In this document: in pieces, positions 17,185-26,056 of the stretch
How the letters are laid out: each line of letters starts with the position of its first letter
Position numbering within the stretch: position 1 is the first letter of the stretch
Assembly (NCBI GenBank): GCA_028287895.1
Contig: JAQBOV010000010.1
Coordinates: 1-53,465, forward strand
Direction of reading: 5' to 3'
Origin: Mucilaginibacter sp.
GTDB lineage: Bacteria > Bacteroidota > Bacteroidia > Sphingobacteriales > Sphingobacteriaceae
DNA: 53,465 nt
Made by a program: the position numbers and the translations under genes
The notes under the pieces: generated by a model
What the model saw: only the letters and a program-made list of their open reading frames with translations
Databases searched by the model: none
Told to the model about the DNA's origin: nothing

Positions 17185-17406
17185 TTAATTACATCCGCAG
17201 CCGCCGCCCGTTTTTCCGGCATTGGCTCCTGATGCACTTTCGCGATAAGATTGAAAATTTAATTCATTCTTCTCCACCTTTCTGTTGGACAATGCCATTT
17301 CAGAATCATTAAGCCTGCTTTTCTGGTATTCCTTTAAATGTACGCAGGAAGTGACAGTCACTGCCAATAACAAGCAGGCCGAAACTTTTATCAATTGTTT
17401 AATCAT
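17185..17406 (-). CDS. DUF4266 small lipoprotein ending GGGCGCN (cassette A)
   Basis: A 73-residue protein with a lipoprotein signal (lipobox VTSC, Cys about residue 21). A conserved charged body follows (EYQKSRLNDSEMALSNRK), and the tail reads YRESASGANAGKTGGGCGCN. The paralogue in cassette B has nearly the same tail. The ESASGAN stretch resembles the ApbE flavinylation site Dxx(S/T)GA(S/T), with Asp to Glu and the acceptor Thr to Asn. The terminal CxC could bind metal or be modified. It lies between ApbE and DUF3570 with gaps of 10 and 29 bases, so it is a likely ApbE partner or substrate. Confidence 0.85.
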   Translation of the reverse strand: MIKQLIKVSACLLLAVTVTSCVHLKEYQKSRLNDSEMALSNRKVEKNELNFQSYRESASGANAGKTGGGCGCN

Positions 17407-17416
17407 AATAAGGGTA

Positions 17417-18364
17417 TTATTTAATATTTATATTTTGTGATGTATACAAATTGTTATCGTCATCTATAATGACGGCCTCGATATCTTTCATCTGATTGAT
17501 CAGATCTAAGCCGGCATGAATACCCATGATCATCACCGGTGTAGCCATGGCATCAGCAACCTCGGCGTTAGTAGTAATAATAGTCACACTTTTAATGCCG
17601 CGCACAGGCAATCCTGTGCGCGGATTTATGGTGTGGGAATACTTTCTGCCATTTACTACAATAAACTTTTCATAATTACCTGATGTAGCTACCGCCATAT
17701 CGGTAATGGTCATATGCGAAAATATGTCATCAGAGAAGTCAGGATTGGCTATGCCAACCGTCCATTTTTTTCCGTTGGGCTGAATTCCCCATGCCGAGAT
17801 ATCGCCCGAAGCGTTTACAACGCCGCTATTTACACCCTGATCTTTCATTACCTGCTTGGCACGTTCTGCTGCATATCCTTTGCCTATACCGCCAAAACCT
17901 ATACGCATTCCTTCCTCGCGCAAAAAAACCGTGCACTTTTCTTCATCCAGCATAATGTTCCTGAAGTTGATTAGTCGTATCATTTTTTTTGCGGTGTCTT
18001 GATCAGGGAGCGATGTCATATTCTGATCAAAATTCCACAACCTTTTATCTATAGAACCGTAAGTAATATCGAAGGCGCCCTGGGTAACTTCTGAAATCCT
18101 GATGGATCGTTTGATCAGGTTGAAGGTTTCCCCGCTTACCACTACAGGCTTAATTCCTGCATTTTGGTTAACCTGGTTCGTCTCGCTATCCTCACTAAAG
18201 GTGGTAAGCAATTTTTCGATACGCTTAATTTCATCGATGCCGGCCTCTATTTTCTCGCTGGCCCATTTTTCACTACCGGCAACAACGCTCAATTCAAATT
18301 GGTTACCCATCAATTTGCAACTTCTTTTGAAAATGACTTGTTCAGCCATGTTTTGCTTTAGCAT
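17417..18364 (-). CDS. apbE: ApbE-family FAD:protein FMN transferase (cassette A)
   Basis: A 315-residue ApbE with conserved motifs: RIEKLLTTFSEDSETNQVN, GAFDITYGSI, IGFGGIGKGYAAERAK, GVVNASGDISAWG, ATSGNYEKF, SHTINPRTGLPV and ADAMATPVMIMG (the Mg-binding Asp and Thr). The family moves FMN from FAD to Ser/Thr of target proteins, usually in the periplasm. No signal peptide is visible, and an in-frame TAG stands immediately before the ATG, so no longer form exists. ATG 18349 is an alternative start. It is the first gene of the minus-strand cassette with DUF4266 and DUF3570, and by eye about two thirds identical in its core to the ApbE at 25099. Confidence 0.9.
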   Translation of the reverse strand: MLKQNMAEQVIFKRSCKLMGNQFELSVVAGSEKWASEKIEAGIDEIKRIEKLLTTFSEDSETNQVNQNAGIKPVVVSGETFNLIKRSIRISEVTQGAFDITYGSIDKRLWNFDQNMTSLPDQDTAKKMIRLINFRNIMLDEEKCTVFLREEGMRIGFGGIGKGYAAERAKQVMKDQGVNSGVVNASGDISAWGIQPNGKKWTVGIANPDFSDDIFSHMTITDMAVATSGNYEKFIVVNGRKYSHTINPRTGLPVRGIKSVTIITTNAEVADAMATPVMIMGIHAGLDLINQMKDIEAVIIDDDNNLYTSQNINIK

Positions 18365-19223
18365 CTATCGATAGAAAAAGTGCTTTGATTTGATTATAAA
18401 TTTTACCCTTTCAACAAGGTTACATGCCAATTCTGAAGATAGGATGAAATTGGATGTTACAACAGGCGCATTAATGATATTTAACATTTATTAACAATTA
18501 AAGAATTTTATCTGCCCGATTCTGTCAATAAAATAATAATTGCCATTAATAATTACCATTTTTTAAAATGAACTTAAATATTATACAGATCTTGGCATAG
18601 GGTAAAATTATGCCCTGTAAAGCTGATAATTGCCAAATTGCCATTTTGGCAGTGTTTTCTCGGGTGGTTTTTTAGCGATTTTGTCAGCAAATTCCGGTTT
18701 GTCATGTTTTATGACAAATTGTCAAATTTATATTTTAGGAAAGAATTGAACAAGAATCGGCGCCCTAAAGATTATTTTTTGCAAAAAAGTACCAATTATG
18801 TCGTTTTTTTCGTTGTAAAGCGGCCATATTTCAGTGATTTTTTCTAAATCATTCCCTCTGAATCTGAATATCATTACAAACGATATTTATTTTTCTCAAT
18901 TCTTTATGATTTTTTCTTAAACAGAATTTATTGTTTTTGTCAGGTCATTTTTTTTAGTGTCTGAATTTTAAACATCGAAATTTTTTAAAAAGGATAATTG
19001 TTTTAAAATGAATTGCTGATTCCGATAAATTTCCGTTTTGGCCATTTTTTCGAAAAAAAAAGATTTAAGATTGTGGCATGTTTTTAGCCGCACAGGTGTA
19101 GGAGAATATGAATGTTCTATTCAACCTGAGCCCTGAATTGCAAGATTAAGGCGTACCCGGAAGGATGATTTTTATTTTTCTAAAAGCTATTAATCGTTTA
19201 ATAATTAATTAATTAAAAAAGTC
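18365..19223. other. Long AT-rich intergenic region upstream of ApbE cassette A and the leu operon
   Basis: About 860 bases without a convincing gene; the longest open frame here (~69 codons, near 18640) has random-looking composition. It must hold the divergent promoters for cassette A and for the leu leader. The visible structures are an 8-bp inverted repeat, TTTGTCAT-GTTTT-ATGACAAA (18698-18718), and a TGCCAAA...TTTGGCA dyad near 18632-18652, both operator-like. T-rich tracts dominate 18770-19070. I could not identify a convincing Bacteroidota -33/-7 promoter by eye. Confidence 0.5.
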
Positions 19224-19307
19224 ATGATAACAGTATTAGAAGTTGCTCTTTTGTTAGCTATTATAATAGTACCTCTTACCCCTGCAAAAAGCAGCCGTGT
19301 AAAATAA
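19224..19307 (+). CDS. Branched-chain amino acid leader peptide of the leu operon
   Basis: A 27-codon frame beginning MITVLEVALLLAIIIV. Thirteen of its 27 residues are Leu, Ile or Val, including LLLAIIIV in one run. An intrinsic terminator starts 26 bases after its stop codon, and leuC lies 240 bases downstream. This is the arrangement of an ilv/leu attenuator leader: starvation for Leu/Ile/Val would stall the ribosome on the run and change RNA folding. Within the leader transcript, ATAGTAC (about 19266) can pair with GTACTAT near 19312, a candidate pause or competing stem. Alternatively it could be a small membrane peptide. Confidence 0.75.
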   Translation: MITVLEVALLLAIIIVPLTPAKSSRVK

Positions 19308-19332
19308 TTCAGTACTATATTAAATTCAAAAT

Positions 19333-19364
19333 AAAAATGGGTGGTATTGGTACCGCCCATTTTT
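19333..19364 (+). terminator. Intrinsic terminator / attenuator of the leu operon
   Basis: AAAAATGGGTGGTA (19333-19346) pairs with TACCGCCCATTTTT (19351-19364) around a TTGG loop. All 14 positions pair, one as G.U. It is followed by more T (ATTTTC). Its position between the leader peptide and leuC makes it the attenuator rather than an end-of-operon terminator. Confidence 0.8.
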
Positions 19365-19548
19365 ATTTTCATCTCCCCGGTAAAAAGTCAAGGTGATGAC
19401 CTTAGCCCATAATGGTTTTTAGGCCATTTTCTTTGTTTTTTCAATGAATTCTAAATAAATTTAAAAAAAATTACCGATTCTGCAATGTTTTTCCGATTTT
19501 GCACATCTGTTTCGGCAGTTATAAAACTACATTTCAAATATTTATAAG

Positions 19549-20952
19549 ATGAGTAATAGCCCAAGTACCTTATTTGATAAAGTGTGGGATGCACACGTGG
19601 TAAGGAAAATTGAAGATGGCCCGGATATATTCTTTATAGACAGGCATTTTATACATGAGGTGACAAGTCCGGTTGCATTTCTGGGTCTAAGAAACAGGGG
19701 AGTTTCTGTAATGTTCCCTGAGAAAACCTTTGCAACTGCGGATCATAATACGCCGACCATCAATCAGCACCTTCCGGTGGAAGACCCGCTATCAGCTAAC
19801 CAATTAAAAGCATTGGAAGATAACTCGGCCAAATATGGTATTTCACACTGGGGGTTAAACAATCCTAAAAATGGTATTGTTCACGTTGTAGGACCTGAAA
19901 ATGGCATCACACTTCCGGGAATGACTATCGTTTGCGGCGATTCGCATACCTCTACCCATGGTGCCTTTGGTGCTATTGCCTTTGGTATCGGTACTTCCGA
20001 AGTGGAGATGGTGCTTTCTTCACAGTGCATCATGCAGCCTAAGCCCAAAAAAATGCGCATTAATGTAGATGGCAAACTGGGTAAAGGTGTTACGCCAAAA
20101 GATGTGCCTTTATTTATCCTGTCACAAATTACAGCAAGTGGTGCTACAGGATATTTTATAGAATTTGCCGGCGAAGTGTTTGAAAACATGAGCATGGAAG
20201 GCCGGATGACCGTTTGCAACCTATCTATCGAAATGGGGGCACGCGGTGGTATGATTGCTCCGGATGAAACAACTTTTGCTTATTTAAAAGGGAAAGAAAA
20301 GTCGCCCAAGGGTGGAGCATGGGAAAAAGCATTAGCTTACTGGAAAACCTTAAAAACAGATGCGGATGCAAAATTCGATATAGAATTAAATTATCATGCC
20401 GATGATATTGAGCCGCAAATTACTTATGGTACCAATCCGGGTTTGGGTACAGGTATTAGCAGGAATATTCCTTTAGCTGTCAATGTAAAAGACGGGGAAA
20501 CTTCCTACAAAAAATCACTGGCTTATATGGGCTTTGCCGAAGATGAAAAGATAATCGGCAAAAAAGTGGATTATGTTTTCCTGGGAAGCTGTACCAACGG
20601 ACGTATCGAAGATTTTCGCGCTTTTGCCTCTATAGTAAAAGGACGTCAAAAAGCTGACAATATTACTGCCTGGTTAGTTCCGGGATCGCATATCGTAGAA
20701 AGCCAGATCAAAGAAGAAGGTATTCTGGATATTTTAAATGCCGCCGGTTTCCAATTACGCCAGCCGGGTTGTTCTGCTTGTTTGGCTATGAATGACGACA
20801 AAATACCTGCGGGTAAATATGCGGTAAGTACCAGTAACCGGAACTTTGAAGGCCGCCAGGGCCCTGGCAGCAGGACTTTGTTAGCCAGCCCGCTGGTAGC
20901 CGCTGCGGCCGCTGTAACAGGTGTGGTAACTGATCCGAGAGAGTTGTTGTAA
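19549..20952 (+). CDS. leuC: 3-isopropylmalate dehydratase large subunit
   Basis: A 467-residue aconitase-superfamily protein. The conserved [25 protein letters not shown] is present, with the [4Fe-4S] cysteines in [11 protein letters not shown] and [11 protein letters not shown] and the active-site-region [14 protein letters not shown]. With LeuD it isomerises 2-isopropylmalate to 3-isopropylmalate in leucine synthesis; the same pair can isomerise citramalate for isoleucine. Length is normal. It is the first structural gene after the attenuator, with leuD 40 bases downstream. Confidence 0.97.
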   Translation: MSNSPSTLFDKVWDAHVVRKIEDGPDIFFIDRHFIHEVTSPVAFLGLRNRGVSVMFPEKTFATADHNTPTINQHLPVEDPLSANQLKALEDNSAKYGISHWGLNNPKNGIVHVVGPENGITLPGMTIVCGDSHTSTHGAFGAIAFGIGTSEVEMVLSSQCIMQPKPKKMRINVDGKLGKGVTPKDVPLFILSQITASGATGYFIEFAGEVFENMSMEGRMTVCNLSIEMGARGGMIAPDETTFAYLKGKEKSPKGGAWEKALAYWKTLKTDADAKFDIELNYHADDIEPQITYGTNPGLGTGISRNIPLAVNVKDGETSYKKSLAYMGFAEDEKIIGKKVDYVFLGSCTNGRIEDFRAFASIVKGRQKADNITAWLVPGSHIVESQIKEEGILDILNAAGFQLRQPGCSACLAMNDDKIPAGKYAVSTSNRNFEGRQGPGSRTLLASPLVAAAAAVTGVVTDPRELL

Positions 20953-20992
20953 ATAGATTAGATCTTCTAAATTTTAATTATTATCATAAATA

Positions 20993-21589
20993 ATGGCTTA
21001 CGATAAATTCACCATATTAAAAAGTACAGCGGTTCCTTTACCCATTGAGAATGTGGATACCGACCAGATCATTCCTGCACGTTTTCTAAAAGCCACGGAA
21101 CGCACCGGTTTTGGCGATAACTTATTCAGGGACTGGAGATATCATGCAGATAATACACTTAAAAAGGATTTTATCCTTAACGATCCGACCTATTCAGGCA
21201 GGATACTGGTAGGTGGCAAAAACTTTGGCAGCGGGAGCAGCCGCGAGCATGCTGCATGGGCCATTTACGATTATGGTTTCCGTTGTGTGGTGTCAAGTTT
21301 TTTTGCGGACATTTTTAAGGGTAATTCACTCAATATCGGCATCCTGCCTGTGCAGGTAAGCCCGGAGTTTCTGGACAAAATATTTAAAGCAGTTATTGCT
21401 GATCCCGGAACAGAACTGGAAATAAACCTTCCCGGGCAAACAATCAGTTTGGTAAAGACAGGCGAAAAAGAATCATTTGTCATCAATGGCTATAAAAAGC
21501 ATAATATGCTGAATGGTTTTGATGACATCGACTATCTGCAGGCAATGAAAGAGGACATCGGACAATTTGCTGCCAAAAGCATCTACTGA
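20993..21589 (+). CDS. leuD: 3-isopropylmalate dehydratase small subunit
   Basis: A 198-residue small subunit with [16 protein letters not shown] near the N-terminus and the swivelling-domain motif [23 protein letters not shown]. The substrate-recognition loop lies in [10 protein letters not shown]. It forms the LeuCD heterodimer with the preceding gene. The downstream synthase gene starts 21 bases after its stop, so all three are one transcription unit under the attenuator. Confidence 0.97.
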   Translation: MAYDKFTILKSTAVPLPIENVDTDQIIPARFLKATERTGFGDNLFRDWRYHADNTLKKDFILNDPTYSGRILVGGKNFGSGSSREHAAWAIYDYGFRCVVSSFFADIFKGNSLNIGILPVQVSPEFLDKIFKAVIADPGTELEINLPGQTISLVKTGEKESFVINGYKKHNMLNGFDDIDYLQAMKEDIGQFAAKSIY

Positions 21590-21610
21590 AAGCAGCTCTA
21601 ATCAAAAAAA

Positions 21611-23134
21611 ATGACCCGATTGCAACGCCATATTGAGATAATGGATACTACACTGCGCGATGGTGAACAAACCAGCGGGGTGTCTTTTTCCTCTTCTGAA
21701 AAACTAACTATTGCACAACTTTTATTAACCGAAGTAAAGGTCGACAGGATAGAAATTGCTTCTGCCAGAGTATCAGAAGGGGAGTTCCAGGCGGTAAAGA
21801 AAATTACGGAATGGGCTTCTGCAAACGGGTTTATTGATAAGATTGAAGTGCTGACATTTACTGACGGTACAACCTCTGTTGACTGGATGATCAAAGCCGG
21901 TGCTAAAGTGATGAACCTTTTAACTAAAGGCTCATTAAATCACCTGACCTACCAGCTAAAGAAGACCCCTGAGCAGCATTTTAAGGAAGTAGGGGAGGTA
22001 ATTGCCTATGCTGCCAAGAATCATATCGCATGCAATGTATACCTCGAAGATTGGAGCAATGGTATGCGCCATTCCAAAGAGTATGTCTTTCAGTATCTTG
22101 ATTTCTTGTCGGCTCAGCCGGTTAAGAGAATTTTATTGCCGGATACATTGGGTGTTTTAATCCCATCCGAAACGCGGGAATATCTGAATGCGATTATTCC
22201 GCGTTACCCGGATATTCATTTCGATTTTCATGCACATAATGATTATGACCTGAGCATAGCTAATGTGCTGGAAGCGGTGAACGCGGGCGTCAAAGGCTTA
22301 CACCTGACGATCAACGGAATGGGCGAACGGGCTGGTAATGCGCCGCTGGCAAGCACCATAGCCGTTTTGAATGACTATGTAAAAGAGGTAAAAACTTCTG
22401 TTGAAGAAAAATCATTATACACGGTAAGTAAGCTGGTCGAGACCTTTTCTGGTTTCAGGATACCTGTAAATAAGCCTGTTGTAGGTGAAAACGTGTTTAC
22501 ACAAACAGCAGGTATACATGCTGATGGTGACAAGAAAAATAATCTTTACTTCAATGATCTGATGCCTGAACGTTTTGGGCGAGAACGTAAGTACGCCCTG
22601 GGCAAAACAAGCGGTAAAGCTAATATCGAGAATAACCTGCAGCAATTGGGTATACGCTTATCCGATACGGACCTGAAGAAGGTTACTGAAAGGGTTATTG
22701 AATTGGGCGACAGGAAAGAAACAGTCACCCAGTCAGATCTGCCTTATATTATTTCTGATGTGCTCGATAGCAGCGCAATCGAGGAAAAGGTGCATATTGA
22801 AAATTATGTACTGACGCATTCAAAAAACCTGCGCCCGTCGGTTACTTTAAGCATTAATGTAAATGGTGAGGTGTTTGAAGAACATGCACAGGGCGACGGG
22901 CAATACGACGCCTTTATGAACGCGCTAAACATTATTTATAGCAAAAAGCAACTGGAATTGCCCTTACTGACCGATTATGCGGTGCGCATACCTCCCGGCG
23001 GTAAATCAGACGCCCTGTGCGAGACTATTATTACCTGGGATTGTAAAGGAAAAGAATTTAAAACCCGCGGCCTGGATAGCGACCAGACCGTTGCGGCTAT
23101 CAAGGCGACACAAAAAATGTTGAATTTGATATAA
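21611..23134 (+). CDS. 2-isopropylmalate/(R)-citramalate synthase-type enzyme
   Basis: A 507-residue DRE-TIM metallolyase with the catalytic DTTLRDGEQTSGVSF, metal-binding FDFHAHNDYDLS, NGMGERAGNAPLA, and a C-terminal LeuA-type allosteric domain (~385-507; SVTLSINVNGEVFEEHAQGDGQYDAFMNALN). It condenses acetyl-CoA with a 2-keto acid. HAHNDYDLSIAN instead of the usual HCHNDLG places it in the Bacteroidota paralogue group whose substrate (2-ketoisovalerate for leucine, or pyruvate for isoleucine) is not settled by sequence reading, so I give no symbol. The leucine- and isoleucine-rich leader fits either. No leuB lies next to it. Confidence 0.88.
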   Translation: MTRLQRHIEIMDTTLRDGEQTSGVSFSSSEKLTIAQLLLTEVKVDRIEIASARVSEGEFQAVKKITEWASANGFIDKIEVLTFTDGTTSVDWMIKAGAKVMNLLTKGSLNHLTYQLKKTPEQHFKEVGEVIAYAAKNHIACNVYLEDWSNGMRHSKEYVFQYLDFLSAQPVKRILLPDTLGVLIPSETREYLNAIIPRYPDIHFDFHAHNDYDLSIANVLEAVNAGVKGLHLTINGMGERAGNAPLASTIAVLNDYVKEVKTSVEEKSLYTVSKLVETFSGFRIPVNKPVVGENVFTQTAGIHADGDKKNNLYFNDLMPERFGRERKYALGKTSGKANIENNLQQLGIRLSDTDLKKVTERVIELGDRKETVTQSDLPYIISDVLDSSAIEEKVHIENYVLTHSKNLRPSVTLSINVNGEVFEEHAQGDGQYDAFMNALNIIYSKKQLELPLLTDYAVRIPPGGKSDALCETIITWDCKGKEFKTRGLDSDQTVAAIKATQKMLNLI

Positions 23135-23198
23135 AGGTCTTTTGCTTTTGATAAGCAAACATAGCCTAATAGGATTAATTGTGACGGGGACTTAATGT

Positions 23199-23945
23199 TC
23201 AATGCTTCAGGTAAGCACAGGGAATATTAGGCGGAGTATAGTCAATGCCATATGCATATTTAATCAGTAACGAAACGGTTTCAGCCACTGTATTTTCCTC
23301 TCGGTGCATCTGCGGTAAAAATCCCATCATAGCATAACTGATTGGCTTTATAGCAGGGATAAATGTTTCCCATTCATAACCTTTGCCCCAAATCAGGCCT
23401 TTAACTGTAATTGCAAGATTAGCTGAGTGGTCCAGCAGCAACTGCATGATAACTGCAGAGTTATTGCTGTTTTGGTTAACGGTATGGAAAATAGGAGTAT
23501 GCCCGCCAAAACCATGCTCATCTATGCCGGCCCTTGCGTTAATGTCCGCCCCGTATTGTAAAAGTATTTTTGCGCAGGCCACACAATTATATTCTGCACA
23601 AAAATGCATTAAGGTACCCCCGGTTAAGGGTGTGTAGCTATTATTAAATAAGGCGTATGTCTTGTGTATGATCGCCTGATCGGCTTTAACCAGTTCTGCT
23701 AATTTCCCTGAGTCGTCAGTCAGCACTGCAAGCAAAGCTTTATCCTCAAACGCCAATCCATGATCAATAAATGCCTGGACACATCGCTTAAACGCCGGAG
23801 TACGGGTATACATTTCTACCATCATACGGAAAAGCGGCACCCCGTTATTGATCTCATTCGGATCACCGCCCTGCTCAAAATACCGGCGTATCCCTGGGGC
23901 GGAATGCACCTCAATGTCATAAAGCATTTGCTTATAATCGGGCAT
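23199..23945 (-). CDS. Ankyrin-repeat protein
   Basis: A 248-residue cytoplasmic protein with recognisable ankyrin repeats: IRRYFEQGGDPNEINNGVPLFRMMVE, TLMHFCAEYNCVACAKILLQYGADINARAG, HTPIFHTVNQNSNNSAVIMQLLLDHSANLAI and the weaker VAETVSLLIKYAYGID. It has no signal peptide or enzymatic domain. Bacterial proteins of this kind mediate protein-protein contacts; no partner is suggested by context. It converges on the leu operon. A weak dyad, TTTGCTT-TTGAT-AAGCAAA (23141-23159), lies between the two stops. Confidence 0.85.
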   Translation of the reverse strand: MPDYKQMLYDIEVHSAPGIRRYFEQGGDPNEINNGVPLFRMMVEMYTRTPAFKRCVQAFIDHGLAFEDKALLAVLTDDSGKLAELVKADQAIIHKTYALFNNSYTPLTGGTLMHFCAEYNCVACAKILLQYGADINARAGIDEHGFGGHTPIFHTVNQNSNNSAVIMQLLLDHSANLAITVKGLIWGKGYEWETFIPAIKPISYAMMGFLPQMHREENTVAETVSLLIKYAYGIDYTPPNIPCAYLKH

Positions 23946-24222
23946 CGTTAATTGTACTTTAAAAACTACAATTTCATTTAGAGGAATAAAAATGCTTATT
24001 GTTTAGTATATACAGCGTTCACACCGATAACCAATGGATAACAAAATTGTTAAAATTAATCGAAATTTGTATGATGGCCCGCAATGGCAGGCAAATTAAA
24101 AGTTTGGTAAAATCTGTTAAACCAATTGAATTTCATGTTAACTTCAGAATCAAATTATAATATTGTAGTGTGAACTAATCAAATAGTCCATAATTAATTT
24201 ATTACCCCTTAAATTAATGTAA

Positions 24223-24666
24223 ATGGCAAAGTCAATAAGCAGGAAAGAGTTTTTATCGTTAGTTGGCCTGGGTGCCGCTTCAGCAGTGGTGCTGAGCTGT
24301 GTCGGCTGTTCAAAAAGTTCGGACGGCCAGGGAGGCGGGCAAAACGTTACAGGTCCAACCGGGATTGATTTTACGCTTGACCTTACTTCATCAGCAAATG
24401 CAGCGCTTTTAAATAATGGAGGGTATTTGGCTACCCAAAATGTTTTAGTCGCACGCACCGAAGCGGGGGCTTATATCGCCGTACAGCAGTCATGTACCCA
24501 TCAAAATTATCCCCTTGTTTATGCAGGATCAACGCAGGAGTTTTATTGCAATAATCATGGTTCTGCATTTACAGAAGCCGGTGTGGTCAAAAATTCGCCT
24601 GCTAGCAGAAACCTTACCGTATATCATACTACACTTACAGGAACTTCGTTAAGGGTATATTCATAA
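24223..24666 (+). CDS. Rieske [2Fe-2S] lipoprotein
   Basis: A 147-residue protein with an N-terminal SRKEFLSLVGLGAASAVVLSC: a Tat-like (Arg-Lys variant) export signal running into a lipobox (Cys about residue 26 or 29). The Rieske cluster motifs are CTHQNYPLVY and FYCNNHGSAF, giving C-x-H...C-x2-H, so both Cys and both His ligands are present. It is a small soluble-type Rieske domain anchored in the envelope, a one-electron carrier. It is the first gene of a run with thioredoxin, ApbE, DUF4266 and DUF3570, spaced 14 bases from the thioredoxin. The oxidoreductase it serves is unknown. Confidence 0.9.
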   Translation: MAKSISRKEFLSLVGLGAASAVVLSCVGCSKSSDGQGGGQNVTGPTGIDFTLDLTSSANAALLNNGGYLATQNVLVARTEAGAYIAVQQSCTHQNYPLVYAGSTQEFYCNNHGSAFTEAGVVKNSPASRNLTVYHTTLTGTSLRVYS

Positions 24667-24680
24667 AAAAATATAAAAGC

Positions 24681-25112
24681 ATGAAATTATTGACCGTTTT
24701 ATTGACAACTTTCCTCTTATCAGGCATTACCTGGCTTGGAGATTTCAATGCCGCTACCTCCGAAGCTGCCAAAGAAGACAAACTGATATTGATCAATTTC
24801 TCAGGTTCAGACTGGTGCGGCCCTTGTATAAGATTAAGAAAGGAAATATTAGAATCATCCACTTTTGAAGATTATGCCAAAGATCACCTGGTTTTGGTTC
24901 GTGCAGATTTTCCGCGTCAAAAGAAAAACCAGCAGGATGCTGCACAAGTAAAGCGCAATGAAGCTTTGGCCGATAAATATAACCCTGAAGGCAAGTTCCC
25001 TTTTACTCTGCTGGTGAATAAAGATGGGAAAGTAATAAAGGAGTGGGATGGTTTTCCCAATGAATCACCAGAACAATTTGTTTCTGAAATTAACGCAAAT
25101 GCCCATAACTGA
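24681..25112 (+). CDS. Exported thioredoxin-family protein
   Basis: A 143-residue protein. The N-terminal hydrophobic stretch (LLTVLLTTFLLSGITWLG) is a signal peptide or anchor, so it acts in the periplasm. The active site is WCGPC within NFSGSDWCGPCIRLRKEILES. The PFTLLVNKDGKVIKEWDGF segment supplies the cis-Pro region. It belongs to the thioredoxin_7/DsbD-gamma-like group. Its stop overlaps the ApbE start by 14 bases, so the two are translationally coupled. It may keep the CxC tail of the DUF4266 lipoprotein or other envelope thiols reduced; this is inference. Confidence 0.88.
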   Translation: MKLLTVLLTTFLLSGITWLGDFNAATSEAAKEDKLILINFSGSDWCGPCIRLRKEILESSTFEDYAKDHLVLVRADFPRQKKNQQDAAQVKRNEALADKYNPEGKFPFTLLVNKDGKVIKEWDGFPNESPEQFVSEINANAHN

Positions 25113-26055
25113 AACACTGGAGAATAAACTAACCACCCACAGGCGTATTGTACGGCTGATGGGCAATCGCTTTGAGATAAGTGTGGTTAATGATGATGTC
25201 CAGTCAGCACAAGAACATATTGATAGCGCAGTAACCGAGATCAGCCGGATTGAGAAGCTGCTCACTACCTTTAGCGATGAGAGCCAAACCAACGAGATCA
25301 ACCGGAATGCGGGCATACAGCCTGTAGAGGTTGATCAAGAGGTTTTTAATCTGATAGCACGTTCACTAAGAATTTCCGACCTGACGCAGGGCGCGTTTGA
25401 CATCACCTACGGGTCTATCGATAAAAGCCTTTGGAACTTTGATGTCAATATGAAACAACTGCCTGATGCAGAAACTGCCCGCAGATCGGTTAGCCTGATC
25501 AATTACCGCAACGTCATACTGGATGCATCAAATAACTCGGTTTATTTAAAAGAAAAGGGTATGCGTATTGGTTTTGGAGGTATAGGCAAAGGCTATGCTG
25601 CGGATAAAGCAAAACTACTTTTGCAGGAACGGGGCGTAAGCAGTGGTATTGTAAATGCTGCCGGCGACCTGGTGACATGGGGCAATCAGCCCAATGGTTA
25701 TCCCTGGACCATTGCCATAGCCGATCCTGATCATGGCATTACACCTTTTTCGACATTGAAGATTAGTAATATGGCTATAGCTACTTCGGGGGATTATGAA
25801 AAGTTCGCCATTATTAATGGTAAAAAATACGCGCATACCATCGACCCCAAAACAGGGTTACCGGTTGGCGGGATCAAAAGCGTAAGCATCATAAGTCCGA
25901 GCGCCGAACTGGCCGACGCCATGGCTACCCCTGTAATGGTAATGGGCGTTAAAGTAGGACTGGATCTTATTAACCAGTTAAAGCATATCGCCTGCATCAT
26001 TATCGATGATAATAACCAGATACATAGTTCAAATAATATCAATATTAAGATCTGA
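25099..26055 (+). CDS. apbE: ApbE-family FAD:protein FMN transferase (cassette B)
   Basis: ATG 25099 (MPITETLENKL) was chosen because it aligns with the cassette A protein; ATG 25048 would add 17 residues read from inside the thioredoxin gene. It has 318 residues and the full ApbE set: RIEKLLTTFSDESQTNEIN, GAFDITYGSI, IGFGGIGKGYAADKAK, GIVNAAGDLVTWG, ATSGDYEKF, AHTIDPKTGLPV, ADAMATPVMVMG. As in cassette A, there is no signal peptide, and an in-frame TAA at 25036 excludes a longer exported form. It is one base from the DUF4266 gene. It probably flavinylates a product of its own cassette. Confidence 0.9.
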   Translation: MPITETLENKLTTHRRIVRLMGNRFEISVVNDDVQSAQEHIDSAVTEISRIEKLLTTFSDESQTNEINRNAGIQPVEVDQEVFNLIARSLRISDLTQGAFDITYGSIDKSLWNFDVNMKQLPDAETARRSVSLINYRNVILDASNNSVYLKEKGMRIGFGGIGKGYAADKAKLLLQERGVSSGIVNAAGDLVTWGNQPNGYPWTIAIADPDHGITPFSTLKISNMAIATSGDYEKFAIINGKKYAHTIDPKTGLPVGGIKSVSIISPSAELADAMATPVMVMGVKVGLDLINQLKHIACIIIDDNNQIHSSNNINIKI

Positions 26056-26056
26056 C

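Noticed and set aside
18638..18847. 69-residue open frame
   Set aside because: Phe- and Lys-rich composition as expected from AT-rich non-coding sequence, no recognisable motif, no neighbour logic.
23141..23159. Hairpin TTTGCTT-TTGAT-AAGCAAA as leu operon terminator
   Set aside because: The stem is only 7 bp and no T tract follows on the plus strand; mentioned with the ankyrin gene but not called.
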